Positions 13,352 through 19,671 of a stretch of 19,671 bases of DNA are shown piece after piece. The DNA is from JAGPUQ01 sp049325095 (GTDB lineage: Bacteria; Pseudomonadota; Gammaproteobacteria; Pseudomonadales; Porticoccaceae). Position 1 is the first letter of the stretch; every line of letters begins with the position of its first letter. Under the pieces are notes generated by a model that worked only from the letters and a program-made list of their open reading frames with translations, ran no database searches and was not told where the DNA came from. Location of the stretch: contig JBMOPO010000001.1 in NCBI GenBank assembly GCA_049325095.1, forward strand, positions 1 through 19,671, in the 5' to 3' direction. The position numbers and the translations under genes were made by a program.

Positions 13352-14533
13352 TCAGGCCACCTCGAACAGCCCGGCGGCGCCCATGCCGCCGCCCACGCAC
13401 ATGGTGACCACGACATATTTCTCGCCGCGGCGCTTGCCCTCGCGCAGGGCGTGGCCGACCATGCGCGCGCCGCTCATGCCGTAGGGGTGGCCGATGGCGA
13501 TGGCGCCGCCATTGACGTTGAGGCGCTCGTCGGGGATGCCGAGCCGGTCGCGGCAGTAGATCACCTGCACCGCAAAGGCCTCATTGAGCTCCCAGATGCC
13601 GATGTCGTCCATTTTCAGGCCATGCTGCTTGAGCAGCTTGGGAATGGCGAACACCGGGCCGATACCCATCTCGTCGGGCTCGCAGCCGGCCACCGCGATG
13701 CCGCGGTAGATGCCGAGCGGCTCCAGGCCGCGCTGCTCGGCGGTCTTGCGCTCCATGAGCACGCAGGCCGCGGCGCCGTCGGAGAGCTGGCTGGCGTTGC
13801 CGGCGGTGATCACCCCGCCCTCGAACACCGGCTTGAGCGCCGCGAGCCCCGCGGCGGTGGTATCGGGCCGGTTGCCCTCGTCGAGCGCCAGGGTGCGGGT
13901 CTCGATCGCCTCCTTGCCGGTGGCCTTGTCCACCAAGCGGACATGGGCGGTCACCTCGACGATCTCGTCGGCGAAGATCCCGGCCCGCTGGGCGGCGGCG
14001 GTGCGCTGCTGCGATTGCAGGCCGTAGGCGTCCTGGGCCTCGCGGCCGATGCCGTAGCGCTTGGCGACCACCTCGGCGGTCTCCAGCATGGGCATGTAGA
14101 TGTGCTTGTGCAGGGCGATCAGGTCGGGATCCTGGGCCCGGTAGCGGTTCTGATGCTCGTTCTGGACCAGGCTGATCGACTCGATGCCGGCGCCCACCGC
14201 GATGGTCATGCCGTCGTGCACGATCTGCTTGGCGGCGGTGGCGACGGCCATCAGGCCGGACGAGCACTGGCGGTCCATGGTCATGCCGCTCACGGTGACC
14301 GGCAACCCGGCGGCCAGGGCGCTCAGCCGGCCGATGTTGTAGCCGGTGGTGCCCTGGCTGAGCGCACAGCCCATGATCACGTCGTCGACCTCGGCGGGGT
14401 CGACCTTGGCGCGGGCCACCGCTTCGCGGATGGCGATGGCCCCCAGGGTCGGGCCGGGGGTGTCGTTGAACAGGCCGCGGTAGGCGCGGCCGATGGGGGT
14501 GCGCGCGGACGAAACGATGACGGCTTCTCTCAT
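13352..14533 (-). CDS. Thiolase (acetyl-CoA C-acyltransferase family)
   Basis: The product has 393 residues, standard for degradative or biosynthetic thiolases. It cleaves a 3-ketoacyl-CoA with CoA to acetyl-CoA (or propionyl-CoA) and a shortened acyl-CoA, the last step of beta-oxidation. ATG 14533 follows GAGGAG. The nucleophile is Cys90 in MDRQCSSGL. His349 lies in AIGHPYGMSGARM, and the second catalytic Cys379 in TMCVGGGMGAAG. It is the last gene of a five-gene operon, 24 bases after the SDR gene. Chain-length preference cannot be read from sequence; the operon suggests a role on unusual or branched acyl-CoA substrates. Confidence 0.93.
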   Translation of the reverse strand: MREAVIVSSARTPIGRAYRGLFNDTPGPTLGAIAIREAVARAKVDPAEVDDVIMGCALSQGTTGYNIGRLSALAAGLPVTVSGMTMDRQCSSGLMAVATAAKQIVHDGMTIAVGAGIESISLVQNEHQNRYRAQDPDLIALHKHIYMPMLETAEVVAKRYGIGREAQDAYGLQSQQRTAAAQRAGIFADEIVEVTAHVRLVDKATGKEAIETRTLALDEGNRPDTTAAGLAALKPVFEGGVITAGNASQLSDGAAACVLMERKTAEQRGLEPLGIYRGIAVAGCEPDEMGIGPVFAIPKLLKQHGLKMDDIGIWELNEAFAVQVIYCRDRLGIPDERLNVNGGAIAIGHPYGMSGARMVGHALREGKRRGEKYVVVTMCVGGGMGAAGLFEVA

Positions 14534-14557
14534 GTCAGTGCTCCTCGATGCGTGGAA

Positions 14558-15475
14558 TCAGGATGATTTCTGCGCGGCGAGCGCGTAGCCGATGAATTTC
14601 TCGGTCTGCTTGAGGGCGCCGGACAGCCGCTCCTCGCCGGTCGGATCGTCGATCCGCGCCCAGTGCTCCTGCACCGCCTCCGGGGTCTGCTGGCCTTCGG
14701 GCAGGTAGATGCCGCGGGTTTCGTAGAGGTGCGCGCTGGCGTAGCCGCCGGCGCCGGCGCAGAGGATAAACTTGTTGGGCGCGTCCTCGGAGCACAGCAC
14801 CAGCACCCCGGCGCTGACCGGCTCCGGCTGCATCACCGCCGCGGCGCGCGGATCGGGAATGATGTCCTCGGTCATCCGGGTCAGCGCGGCGGGCGCCAGG
14901 GAGTTGACCCGGACATTGTACTTTTCGCCCTCCTGGGCCAGGGTGTTCATCAGGCCGACCACGGCGAGCTTGGCGGCGCTGTAGTTGGACTGGCCGAAGT
15001 TGCCGTACAGGCCGCTCGACGAGGAGGTCATCACGATGCGGCCGTAGTTCTGCTCCTTCATGATGTCCCAGACCGCCTTGGAGCAGTAGGCCGCGCCCAT
15101 CAGGTGCACGTCCACCACCAGCCTGAAGTCGGCCATGTCCATCTTGGAGAAGGACTTGTCGCGCAGGATCCCGGCGTTGTTGATGAGGATGTCGACCCGG
15201 CCCCAGGCGTCCATGGCGTCCCTGACCATCGCCTGCACCTGCCCGAAATCCGCCACATTGGCGCCGTTGGCGATGGCCTCTCCGCCAGCCGCCTTGATTT
15301 CCTCGACCACTTTGCGCGCGGCCTCGCTGGAGGCGCCGGTGCCGTCACGGGCGCCGCCCAGATCATTGACCACCACCTTGGCGCCGCGCGCGGCCAGCGC
15401 CAGGGCATGGGAGCGGCCGAGGCCGTTGCCGGCACCGGTGACGATGGCCACCCGGCCGTCGAATCGGATTGTCAT
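14558..15475 (-). CDS. SDR-family 3-hydroxyacyl-CoA dehydrogenase, MFE-2/17beta-HSD4-like
   Basis: The product has 305 residues. ATG 15475 follows GGAGG. The NAD-binding motif TGAGNGLG (13-20), NNAG (99-102), catalytic Ser152, Tyr165 and Lys169 (YSAAK) are all present. The VVVNDLGGARDGTG block after the first Rossmann beta-strands is typical of the dehydrogenase part of peroxisomal multifunctional enzyme 2. The C-terminal extension after residue 220 (ILCAGAGGYASAHLYETRGIYLPEG) is longer than in simple SDRs and also resembles that group. It probably oxidises (R)-3-hydroxyacyl-CoA made by the upstream MaoC hydratase, feeding the thiolase downstream. Substrate is inferred from context. Confidence 0.88.
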   Translation of the reverse strand: MTIRFDGRVAIVTGAGNGLGRSHALALAARGAKVVVNDLGGARDGTGASSEAARKVVEEIKAAGGEAIANGANVADFGQVQAMVRDAMDAWGRVDILINNAGILRDKSFSKMDMADFRLVVDVHLMGAAYCSKAVWDIMKEQNYGRIVMTSSSSGLYGNFGQSNYSAAKLAVVGLMNTLAQEGEKYNVRVNSLAPAALTRMTEDIIPDPRAAAVMQPEPVSAGVLVLCSEDAPNKFILCAGAGGYASAHLYETRGIYLPEGQQTPEAVQEHWARIDDPTGEERLSGALKQTEKFIGYALAAQKSS

Positions 15476-15504
15476 GGGAAATTCCTCCGTCGTGAATGGG
15501 ATGC

Positions 15505-15975
15505 TCAGGCGCGGCCGGCGAACACCATGTTGAGCCACTCGGCCTTGAGCGCGGGTTTCTCTTCGCCCTCGATCTCCACCGTGATGTCGAGCTTGAACAG
15601 GTACTGGCCGGGGTTCTTCTCGGTGGCGTCCAGCACCCTGGCGTTGGCGCGGATGCGGCTGCCCACCTTCACCGGCTGCAGGAAGCGCACCTTGTCGAAG
15701 CCGTAGTTGACGCCCATGGTGCGGTTGGGCACCTCGATGCCCACCCCATTCTGCAGAAAGTAGGCGAGCATCGACAGGGTCAGAAAGCCGTGGGCGATGG
15801 TGGTGCCGAACGGTGTCTGTCGGGCGCGCTCCGGATCCACATGGATGAACTGGTGGTCGAGGGTGACGTCGGCGAAATCATTGATGCGCTGCTGGTCGAT
15901 GGTGAACCAGTCGGAGGTGCCGGCGTCCTGGCCGATGCAGGCGGCCAGGTTGGCGGGATCGATGCGGATGGTCAT
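15505..15975 (-). CDS. MaoC-like (R)-specific enoyl-CoA hydratase
   Basis: The product has 156 residues with a single hot-dog fold, as in PhaJ-type hydratases. ATG 15975 follows GAGGAG. The hydratase motif is INDFADVTLDHQFIHVDPERA, where Asp40 and His45 have the five-residue spacing of the catalytic Asp/His of (R)-hydratases. AHGFLTLSML follows at 61-70. It adds water to trans-2-enoyl-CoA to give the (R)-3-hydroxyacyl-CoA. It sits 29 bases upstream of the SDR gene and 32 bases downstream of the acyl-CoA dehydrogenase gene, matching its place in the pathway. Confidence 0.92.
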   Translation of the reverse strand: MTIRIDPANLAACIGQDAGTSDWFTIDQQRINDFADVTLDHQFIHVDPERARQTPFGTTIAHGFLTLSMLAYFLQNGVGIEVPNRTMGVNYGFDKVRFLQPVKVGSRIRANARVLDATEKNPGQYLFKLDITVEIEGEEKPALKAEWLNMVFAGRA

Positions 15976-16007
15976 GGGAAACTCCTCACAGGGTTGAACT
16001 TCGCGGC

Positions 16008-17135
16008 TCAGAAACCGCACCGGGCGGCGTAGCGCTGCAGGTGGTAGCGGTGATCGCCGTAGCGCTGCTCCGCGACCCGCGCGCGCTTCAGAAAGAAGCC
16101 GATATCCAGTTCGTCGGTCATGCCCACCCCGCCGTGCATCTGCACCGCCTCGTTGGTGGCCAGGGCGGAGACCTCACCGGCCTTGGCCTTGGCCAGGCTG
16201 GCCAGCACCGGCACCTCGGGACTGTCGGCATCCAGTGCCTGCAGGGTGCCGAGCACCAGGGACTTGAGCAGTTCGAGCTCGCTGTAGAGATGGGCGGCGC
16301 GATGCTGGAGGCCCTGGTAGGAGCCGATCAGCACCCCGAACTGCTTGCGGGTATTGAGGTACTCGAGAGTGCGCTGAAAGACTTCCAGGGACAGTCCGAG
16401 CAGTTCGGCCGCCAGGTGGGCGTTGCCGATGTCGAACAGCCGCTCCAGCACCGGCGCGGCGTCCTCCACCCCGCCGAGCAGGGCGTCGGCGGTCAACTGC
16501 ACGCCCGCGAAGCGGACCTGGGCGGCGTTGCGGCTGTCGGCCATGATCACCCGCTCCACGGTGACGCCGGGCGCCTCGCGCTCGACCAGCGCCAGGGCGA
16601 TCCGGCCGCTGCCCTCGATGCGCGCCGAGACCAGCAGGCGGTCGGCGCTGTGGCCGTCGGGGACGAACGCCTTGGCGCCGTCGAGCACGCAGCCCGCGCC
16701 GCTCGGCCGCAGCCGGGTGGCGATCGCCGCCGGGTCGTGCCGGGGGCCCTCGTCGAAGGCCGGCGCCAGGGTCAGCTCGCCGGCGACCACCGCCGGCAGC
16801 AGGGCATTGCGCTGCGCCTCGGAACCGGCCAGCACCAGCGCCGAGGCGCCCAGCACCGCGGTGGCGAACAGCGGCGAGGCGGTCAGGGTGCGGCCGCACT
16901 CCTCGCTGATCTGGCCCATGCCCACATGGCCGAAGGCGAGCCCGCCCTGGGCCTCGGGCACCAGCACGCCGGCCCAGCCCAGCTCGGCCATCGCCCGCCA
17001 GGTGTCCAGACAGTAGCCGAGCGGATCGCGCTCATCGCGCAGCCTCCGCAACTGGGCCACGGGCGCGTGCGCGGCGAGAAACTCCCGCGCCGCGTCCTTG
17101 AGCATGCGTTGTTCTTGGTCGAGTACCAGTGCCAT
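16008..17135 (-). CDS. Acyl-CoA dehydrogenase subunit lacking the usual catalytic Glu
   Basis: The product has 375 residues with the three-domain acyl-CoA dehydrogenase layout. ATG 17135 gives the standard start MALVLDQEQRMLKDAAREFL. ATG 17150, which overlaps the upstream stop as ATGA, would add five residues and may be used through translational coupling. The central domain is diverged (TLAPAFDEGPRHDP). The C-terminal domain contains RKQFGVLIGSYQGLQH and MHGGVGMTDELDIGFFLKRARV. At the end, where active enzymes carry (Y/I)EG.T with the catalytic base, this protein reads EQRYGDHRYHLQRYA, so the Glu is missing. It lies 11 bases after the other dehydrogenase gene; together they probably form a heteromer like the alpha2beta2 FadE pairs of mycobacterial steroid side-chain degradation. 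Confidence 0.9.
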   Translation of the reverse strand: MALVLDQEQRMLKDAAREFLAAHAPVAQLRRLRDERDPLGYCLDTWRAMAELGWAGVLVPEAQGGLAFGHVGMGQISEECGRTLTASPLFATAVLGASALVLAGSEAQRNALLPAVVAGELTLAPAFDEGPRHDPAAIATRLRPSGAGCVLDGAKAFVPDGHSADRLLVSARIEGSGRIALALVEREAPGVTVERVIMADSRNAAQVRFAGVQLTADALLGGVEDAAPVLERLFDIGNAHLAAELLGLSLEVFQRTLEYLNTRKQFGVLIGSYQGLQHRAAHLYSELELLKSLVLGTLQALDADSPEVPVLASLAKAKAGEVSALATNEAVQMHGGVGMTDELDIGFFLKRARVAEQRYGDHRYHLQRYAARCGF

Positions 17136-17146
17136 GTGCCGCCCCG

Positions 17147-18328
17147 TCATTCCCGGCCCAAGCCCAGGATGCGCTTGGCGATGATGTTCAACTGGATCTC
17201 CGAGGTACCGCCCTCGATGGAGTTGCCCTTGGTGCGCAGCCACTGGCTGGCCATCAGGCCGTCATCGTAGGCCGCGCCCTCCCAGGCCAGGCCGCGCTGG
17301 CCGTGGATGGCGACCAGCAGCTCGTGGCGGCGCTTGTTGATCTCGGTACCGGCGTACTTGAGCATCGAGGAGGCGGCACCCACGCCCTGACCGGCGGCGG
17401 TCTCGTCGGTGATGCGCTGGGCGGTGAGCTCGAAGGCGCGCTGGTCCATCTCCCAGCGGGCGATGTCGGTGCGCAGGGCGCTGTCGGCGAGTCGCCCCCG
17501 GTCGAGGCCGAGTTGCTCGATGGCCCGCGGGTGCAGCCGGGCGTCGACATTGCTCTGGCCGATGCTGCCGATCATCTCGCGCTCGTGGGTGAGCAGGTAG
17601 GTGGCCAGCTCCCAGCCGCGGTTGAGCTCGCCCACCAGCTGGTCCTTCTCGACCCGGACATTGTCGAGGAAGGTCTCGCAGAACGGCGATTTGCCGGAGA
17701 TCAGCCGGATCGGCTTCACCGTCACCCCGGGCGTGTTCATGTCGAACAGCACCAGGCTGATGCCGGCGTGCTTGGGTGCCGCCGGATCGGTGCGCACCAG
17801 GCAGAACATCCAGTCGGCGCGGTCGGCGTAGGAGGTCCACACCTTCTGGCCGTTGACGATGAAGTGGTCGCCGCGGTCCTCGCAGCGGGTCTGCAGGCCG
17901 GCCAGATCCGAGCCGTAGTTGGGCTCGCTGTAACCCTGGCACCACCAGATCCTGCCGTGCACGATATCGGGGATGTGCTGGCGCTTGAGGGCCTCGGAGC
18001 CGTACTTGAGCAGCGCCGGGCCGATCATCGACAGGCCCATGCTGAACAGCGGCACGCGCGCATTGATGCGCTGCATCTCCTCGCGCAGGATGCGGGTCTC
18101 CTCCTTGCCGAGCCCGCCGCCGCCGTATTCCGCCGGCCAGTCGGGCGCGGTCCAGCCGCGCTCCGCCATCACCTCCAGCCAGCGCCGCTGATCCGCGCTG
18201 GTGAATTTCCACTTGGTGCCGCCCCAGCAGCGGTCCTCGAATTCGACCACCGGCTCGCGCATCGACGGCGGGCAGTTGGCCTCCAGCCAGGCGCGGGTCT
18301 CGCGCCTGAAGCTCTCCAGATCGGACAT
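17147..18328 (-). CDS. Acyl-CoA dehydrogenase subunit with catalytic Glu
   Basis: The product has 393 residues. ATG 18328 follows AAGGTG at seven bases. N-terminal features are APDWPAEYGGGGLGKEE and the FAD/substrate loop WCQGYSEPNYGSDLAGLQT. The central beta-domain contains FIVNGQKVWTSYADRADWMF. The C-terminal end has NSIEGGTSEIQLNIIAKRIL, where Glu372 corresponds to the base that removes the alpha proton. It performs the first beta-oxidation step, acyl-CoA to trans-2-enoyl-CoA, passing electrons to ETF. It is the first gene of the operon and is followed directly by a dehydrogenase subunit lacking this Glu. The substrate is unknown; the protein resembles enzymes acting on bulky or branched acyl-CoAs rather than classical FadE. 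Confidence 0.92.
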   Translation of the reverse strand: MSDLESFRRETRAWLEANCPPSMREPVVEFEDRCWGGTKWKFTSADQRRWLEVMAERGWTAPDWPAEYGGGGLGKEETRILREEMQRINARVPLFSMGLSMIGPALLKYGSEALKRQHIPDIVHGRIWWCQGYSEPNYGSDLAGLQTRCEDRGDHFIVNGQKVWTSYADRADWMFCLVRTDPAAPKHAGISLVLFDMNTPGVTVKPIRLISGKSPFCETFLDNVRVEKDQLVGELNRGWELATYLLTHEREMIGSIGQSNVDARLHPRAIEQLGLDRGRLADSALRTDIARWEMDQRAFELTAQRITDETAAGQGVGAASSMLKYAGTEINKRRHELLVAIHGQRGLAWEGAAYDDGLMASQWLRTKGNSIEGGTSEIQLNIIAKRILGLGRE

Positions 18329-18411
18329 GGCGATGCACCTTGTCAGCGGGTGATCCGCATCCCGGGGCCGCACCGGCGGCCCGGCATGGCGGGAAAAAAC
18401 CGAGGCAAGGC

Positions 18412-18441
18412 ACTATAGAGGATGGCCCCGGGGCCGGTAAA
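18412..18441 (-). promoter_or_regulatory. Candidate sigma70-type promoter of the beta-oxidation operon with a palindrome in the spacer
   Basis: The minus strand has TTTACC (18441-18436), an 18-base spacer and TATAGT (18417-18412), about 85 bases before the first start codon. The spacer holds the perfect 12-bp palindrome GGCCCCGGGGCC (18424-18435), which could be an operator. No known fatty-acid regulator site was recognised. Confidence 0.5.
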
Positions 18442-18472
18442 CCGCGCGCCGGCCGTGGTTACGGATACCGGG

Positions 18473-19671
18473 TCATGGCTCCGCCTCGCCCGCCGCCGCG
18501 GCCATCGCCAGGCGCTTGAGGGGATCGGCCCGATCGAAAACGGCCATCCCGGCGGCGCGCAGCAGGGCCGCCGGCAGGCGGGTGTCGGCGAACAGCATCT
18601 TGAAGCCGCGCATGGCGGCGAGCATGGCCAGATTCTCCGGCCGGCGGCGGCGCTGGTAACGCGCCAGCGGCTCGGGATCGGCGACCTCCAGGCCCCGCGC
18701 CAGGCCGGCCGCCAGCTCGGCGGCCAGCACCTCGGCATCGGCGAGGCCCAGGTTGACCCCCTGGCCGGCCAGGGGGTGCACCACGTGCGCGGCATCGCCA
18801 AGCAGGGCGACGCCCGGCAACACATAGCGGTCGGCATGGTGCTGGTGCAGCGGGATCAGCCGGTGCTCGCCGGCCAGGGCGACGCCGCCCAGCGCGCCTT
18901 CGCTGGCGATTTCCAGCTCCCGGGCCAGCGCCCGCGCGTCCAGCGCCTGGAGCCGCTCGGCCTCGGCCCGGTCCTGCGACCAGACGATGGCGACCTGGTG
19001 GCCGTCTCCGGCCAGGGGCAGGAAGGCCAGCGGGCCGCTGGGCGCAAACCACTGCCGGGCGCACCAGCCGTGCCCGCGCTCGGTGTTCAGCACCGCGACC
19101 AGCGCCAGGTGGCCCGGATCCCAGCGCCGGGTGGCGATGCCGAAGTGTTCGCGGACCCGGGAGTCGGGGCCGTCGGCGGCGACCAGCAGCGCGGTCCGTA
19201 CCAGCACATCGCCCAGCCGGACCCCGCACCCGCCCGCCGCCAGCCGCTCGATGGCGGTGACCCGCGCCGGACAGCGCAGCTCGAGGTTGGGCTGCCCGCG
19301 CAGCGCGGCGTGCAGGGCGGCCACCAGGGCCGGCTGGCCGAGAATGTGGCCGAGCTGGGGCTGGTGGATCGCGGCACCGTCGAAATGGACCCGGCCCGAG
19401 GTGCTGCGATCCCAGACGGTCATGGTCTCGTAGGGGCAGGCGCGCGCCGCGAGCTCCGCCGTCCAGGCACCGAGCCGCTCCAGCAGCCGGCGGCTGCGCG
19501 CGTTGAGCGCCAGGGCGCGGGGCTCGAGCAACGGCGTGTCGGCGAGCGCCGGCGGCGGCTGGGGCTCCACCAGGGCGATGCGCAACTGCGCCGCGGCCGG
19601 GGCCCGGGCGAGCGCCAGGGCGAAGGCGGCGCCGACCGGGCCGGCGCCGGCCACCAGCACCTCACAGTCGC
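18473..19671 (-). CDS. UbiH/UbiI/COQ6-family FAD-dependent hydroxylase (5' end outside window)
   Basis: About 399 residues are visible, reading off the right edge; GTG 19660 is in frame but the codons before it (D-C-E) continue the usual N-terminal beta-strand, so the true start is likely outside. The FAD-binding motif is VAGAGPVGAAFALALAR. The second motif, ALLVAADGPDSRVRE, is the conserved DG segment. The GDAAHVVHPLAGQGVNLGL block is the hallmark of ubiquinone-biosynthesis aromatic hydroxylases. The C-terminus ends RLAMAAAAGEAEP. It probably hydroxylates the ubiquinone ring at the inner membrane. The exact position (C1, C5 or C6) cannot be assigned. It lies 144 bases upstream of the operon on the same strand. 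Confidence 0.88.
   Translation of the reverse strand, partial: DCEVLVAGAGPVGAAFALALARAPAAAQLRIALVEPQPPPALADTPLLEPRALALNARSRRLLERLGAWTAELAARACPYETMTVWDRSTSGRVHFDGAAIHQPQLGHILGQPALVAALHAALRGQPNLELRCPARVTAIERLAAGGCGVRLGDVLVRTALLVAADGPDSRVREHFGIATRRWDPGHLALVAVLNTERGHGWCARQWFAPSGPLAFLPLAGDGHQVAIVWSQDRAEAERLQALDARALARELEIASEGALGGVALAGEHRLIPLHQHHADRYVLPGVALLGDAAHVVHPLAGQGVNLGLADAEVLAAELAAGLARGLEVADPEPLARYQRRRRPENLAMLAAMRGFKMLFADTRLPAALLRAAGMAVFDRADPLKRLAMAAAAGEAEP

Noticed and set aside
13115..14566. Plus-strand open frame of about 480 codons across the thiolase gene
   Set aside because: It is the complement of the thiolase codons, begins inside aceK and has low-complexity GHA/VAD composition without motifs.
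16041..18418. Long plus-strand open frames opposite the two acyl-CoA dehydrogenases
   Set aside because: GC-rich antisense shadows of well-supported genes with no ribosome sites or domains.

Overview
The window looks like a GC-rich proteobacterial chromosome, most likely gammaproteobacterial. AceK, RadA with its usual zinc finger, a lambda O/P-like pair of replication genes and a UbiH-family hydroxylase all point that way. I cannot name a genus from sequence alone.

Region 1 (1-8300) is accessory and the most unusual part. From the left edge it holds the right end of an IS5-family element (1-334) that has cut through a small secreted-protein gene, leaving only its signal peptide (324-437). 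Then come minus-strand genes, in transcription order from right to left: subtilase 2 (5840-8014, frame continuing to an ATG at 8088), DUF5648 protein C (4916-5782), subtilase 1 (2442-4703), DUF5648 protein B (1517-2380), DUF5648 protein A (549-1418) and the IS-disrupted remnant. The two subtilases are paralogues of secreted S8 proteases with DUF5648-like C-terminal repeats. The three small proteins share a nearly invariant C-terminal DUF5648 domain behind a highly variable N-terminal beta-rich domain. Each subtilase has a perfect 7-bp tandem repeat three codons after its Shine-Dalgarno-supported ATG. There are 12 copies in subtilase 1 (in frame) and 8 in subtilase 2 (out of frame). This is the layout of a phase-variable gene. 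A scrap of the radA 3' end lies between the two modules, so the array appears to have grown by tandem duplication next to radA.

Region 2 (8301-13208) is housekeeping. radA (minus strand) diverges from a three-gene plus-strand unit: a protein with three DnaT-type domains, a lambda P-like helicase-loader protein and aceK. The first two resemble the domesticated phage O/P-like pair described as dopC/dopE. aceK is probably translationally coupled to them.

Region 3 (13352-18328) is a minus-strand operon encoding one complete turn of beta-oxidation: two adjacent acyl-CoA dehydrogenase subunits, a MaoC-type (R)-hydratase, an SDR-type 3-hydroxyacyl-CoA dehydrogenase and a thiolase. Only one dehydrogenase keeps the catalytic Glu, suggesting an obligate heteromer. 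The MaoC/SDR pairing suggests the (R)-stereochemistry route used for bulky or branched side chains. A plausible promoter lies at 18412-18441. A hairpin at 13305-13320 separates this operon from convergent aceK.

Region 4 (18473-19671) is the 3' part of a ubiquinone-biosynthesis-type FAD monooxygenase that runs off the right edge.
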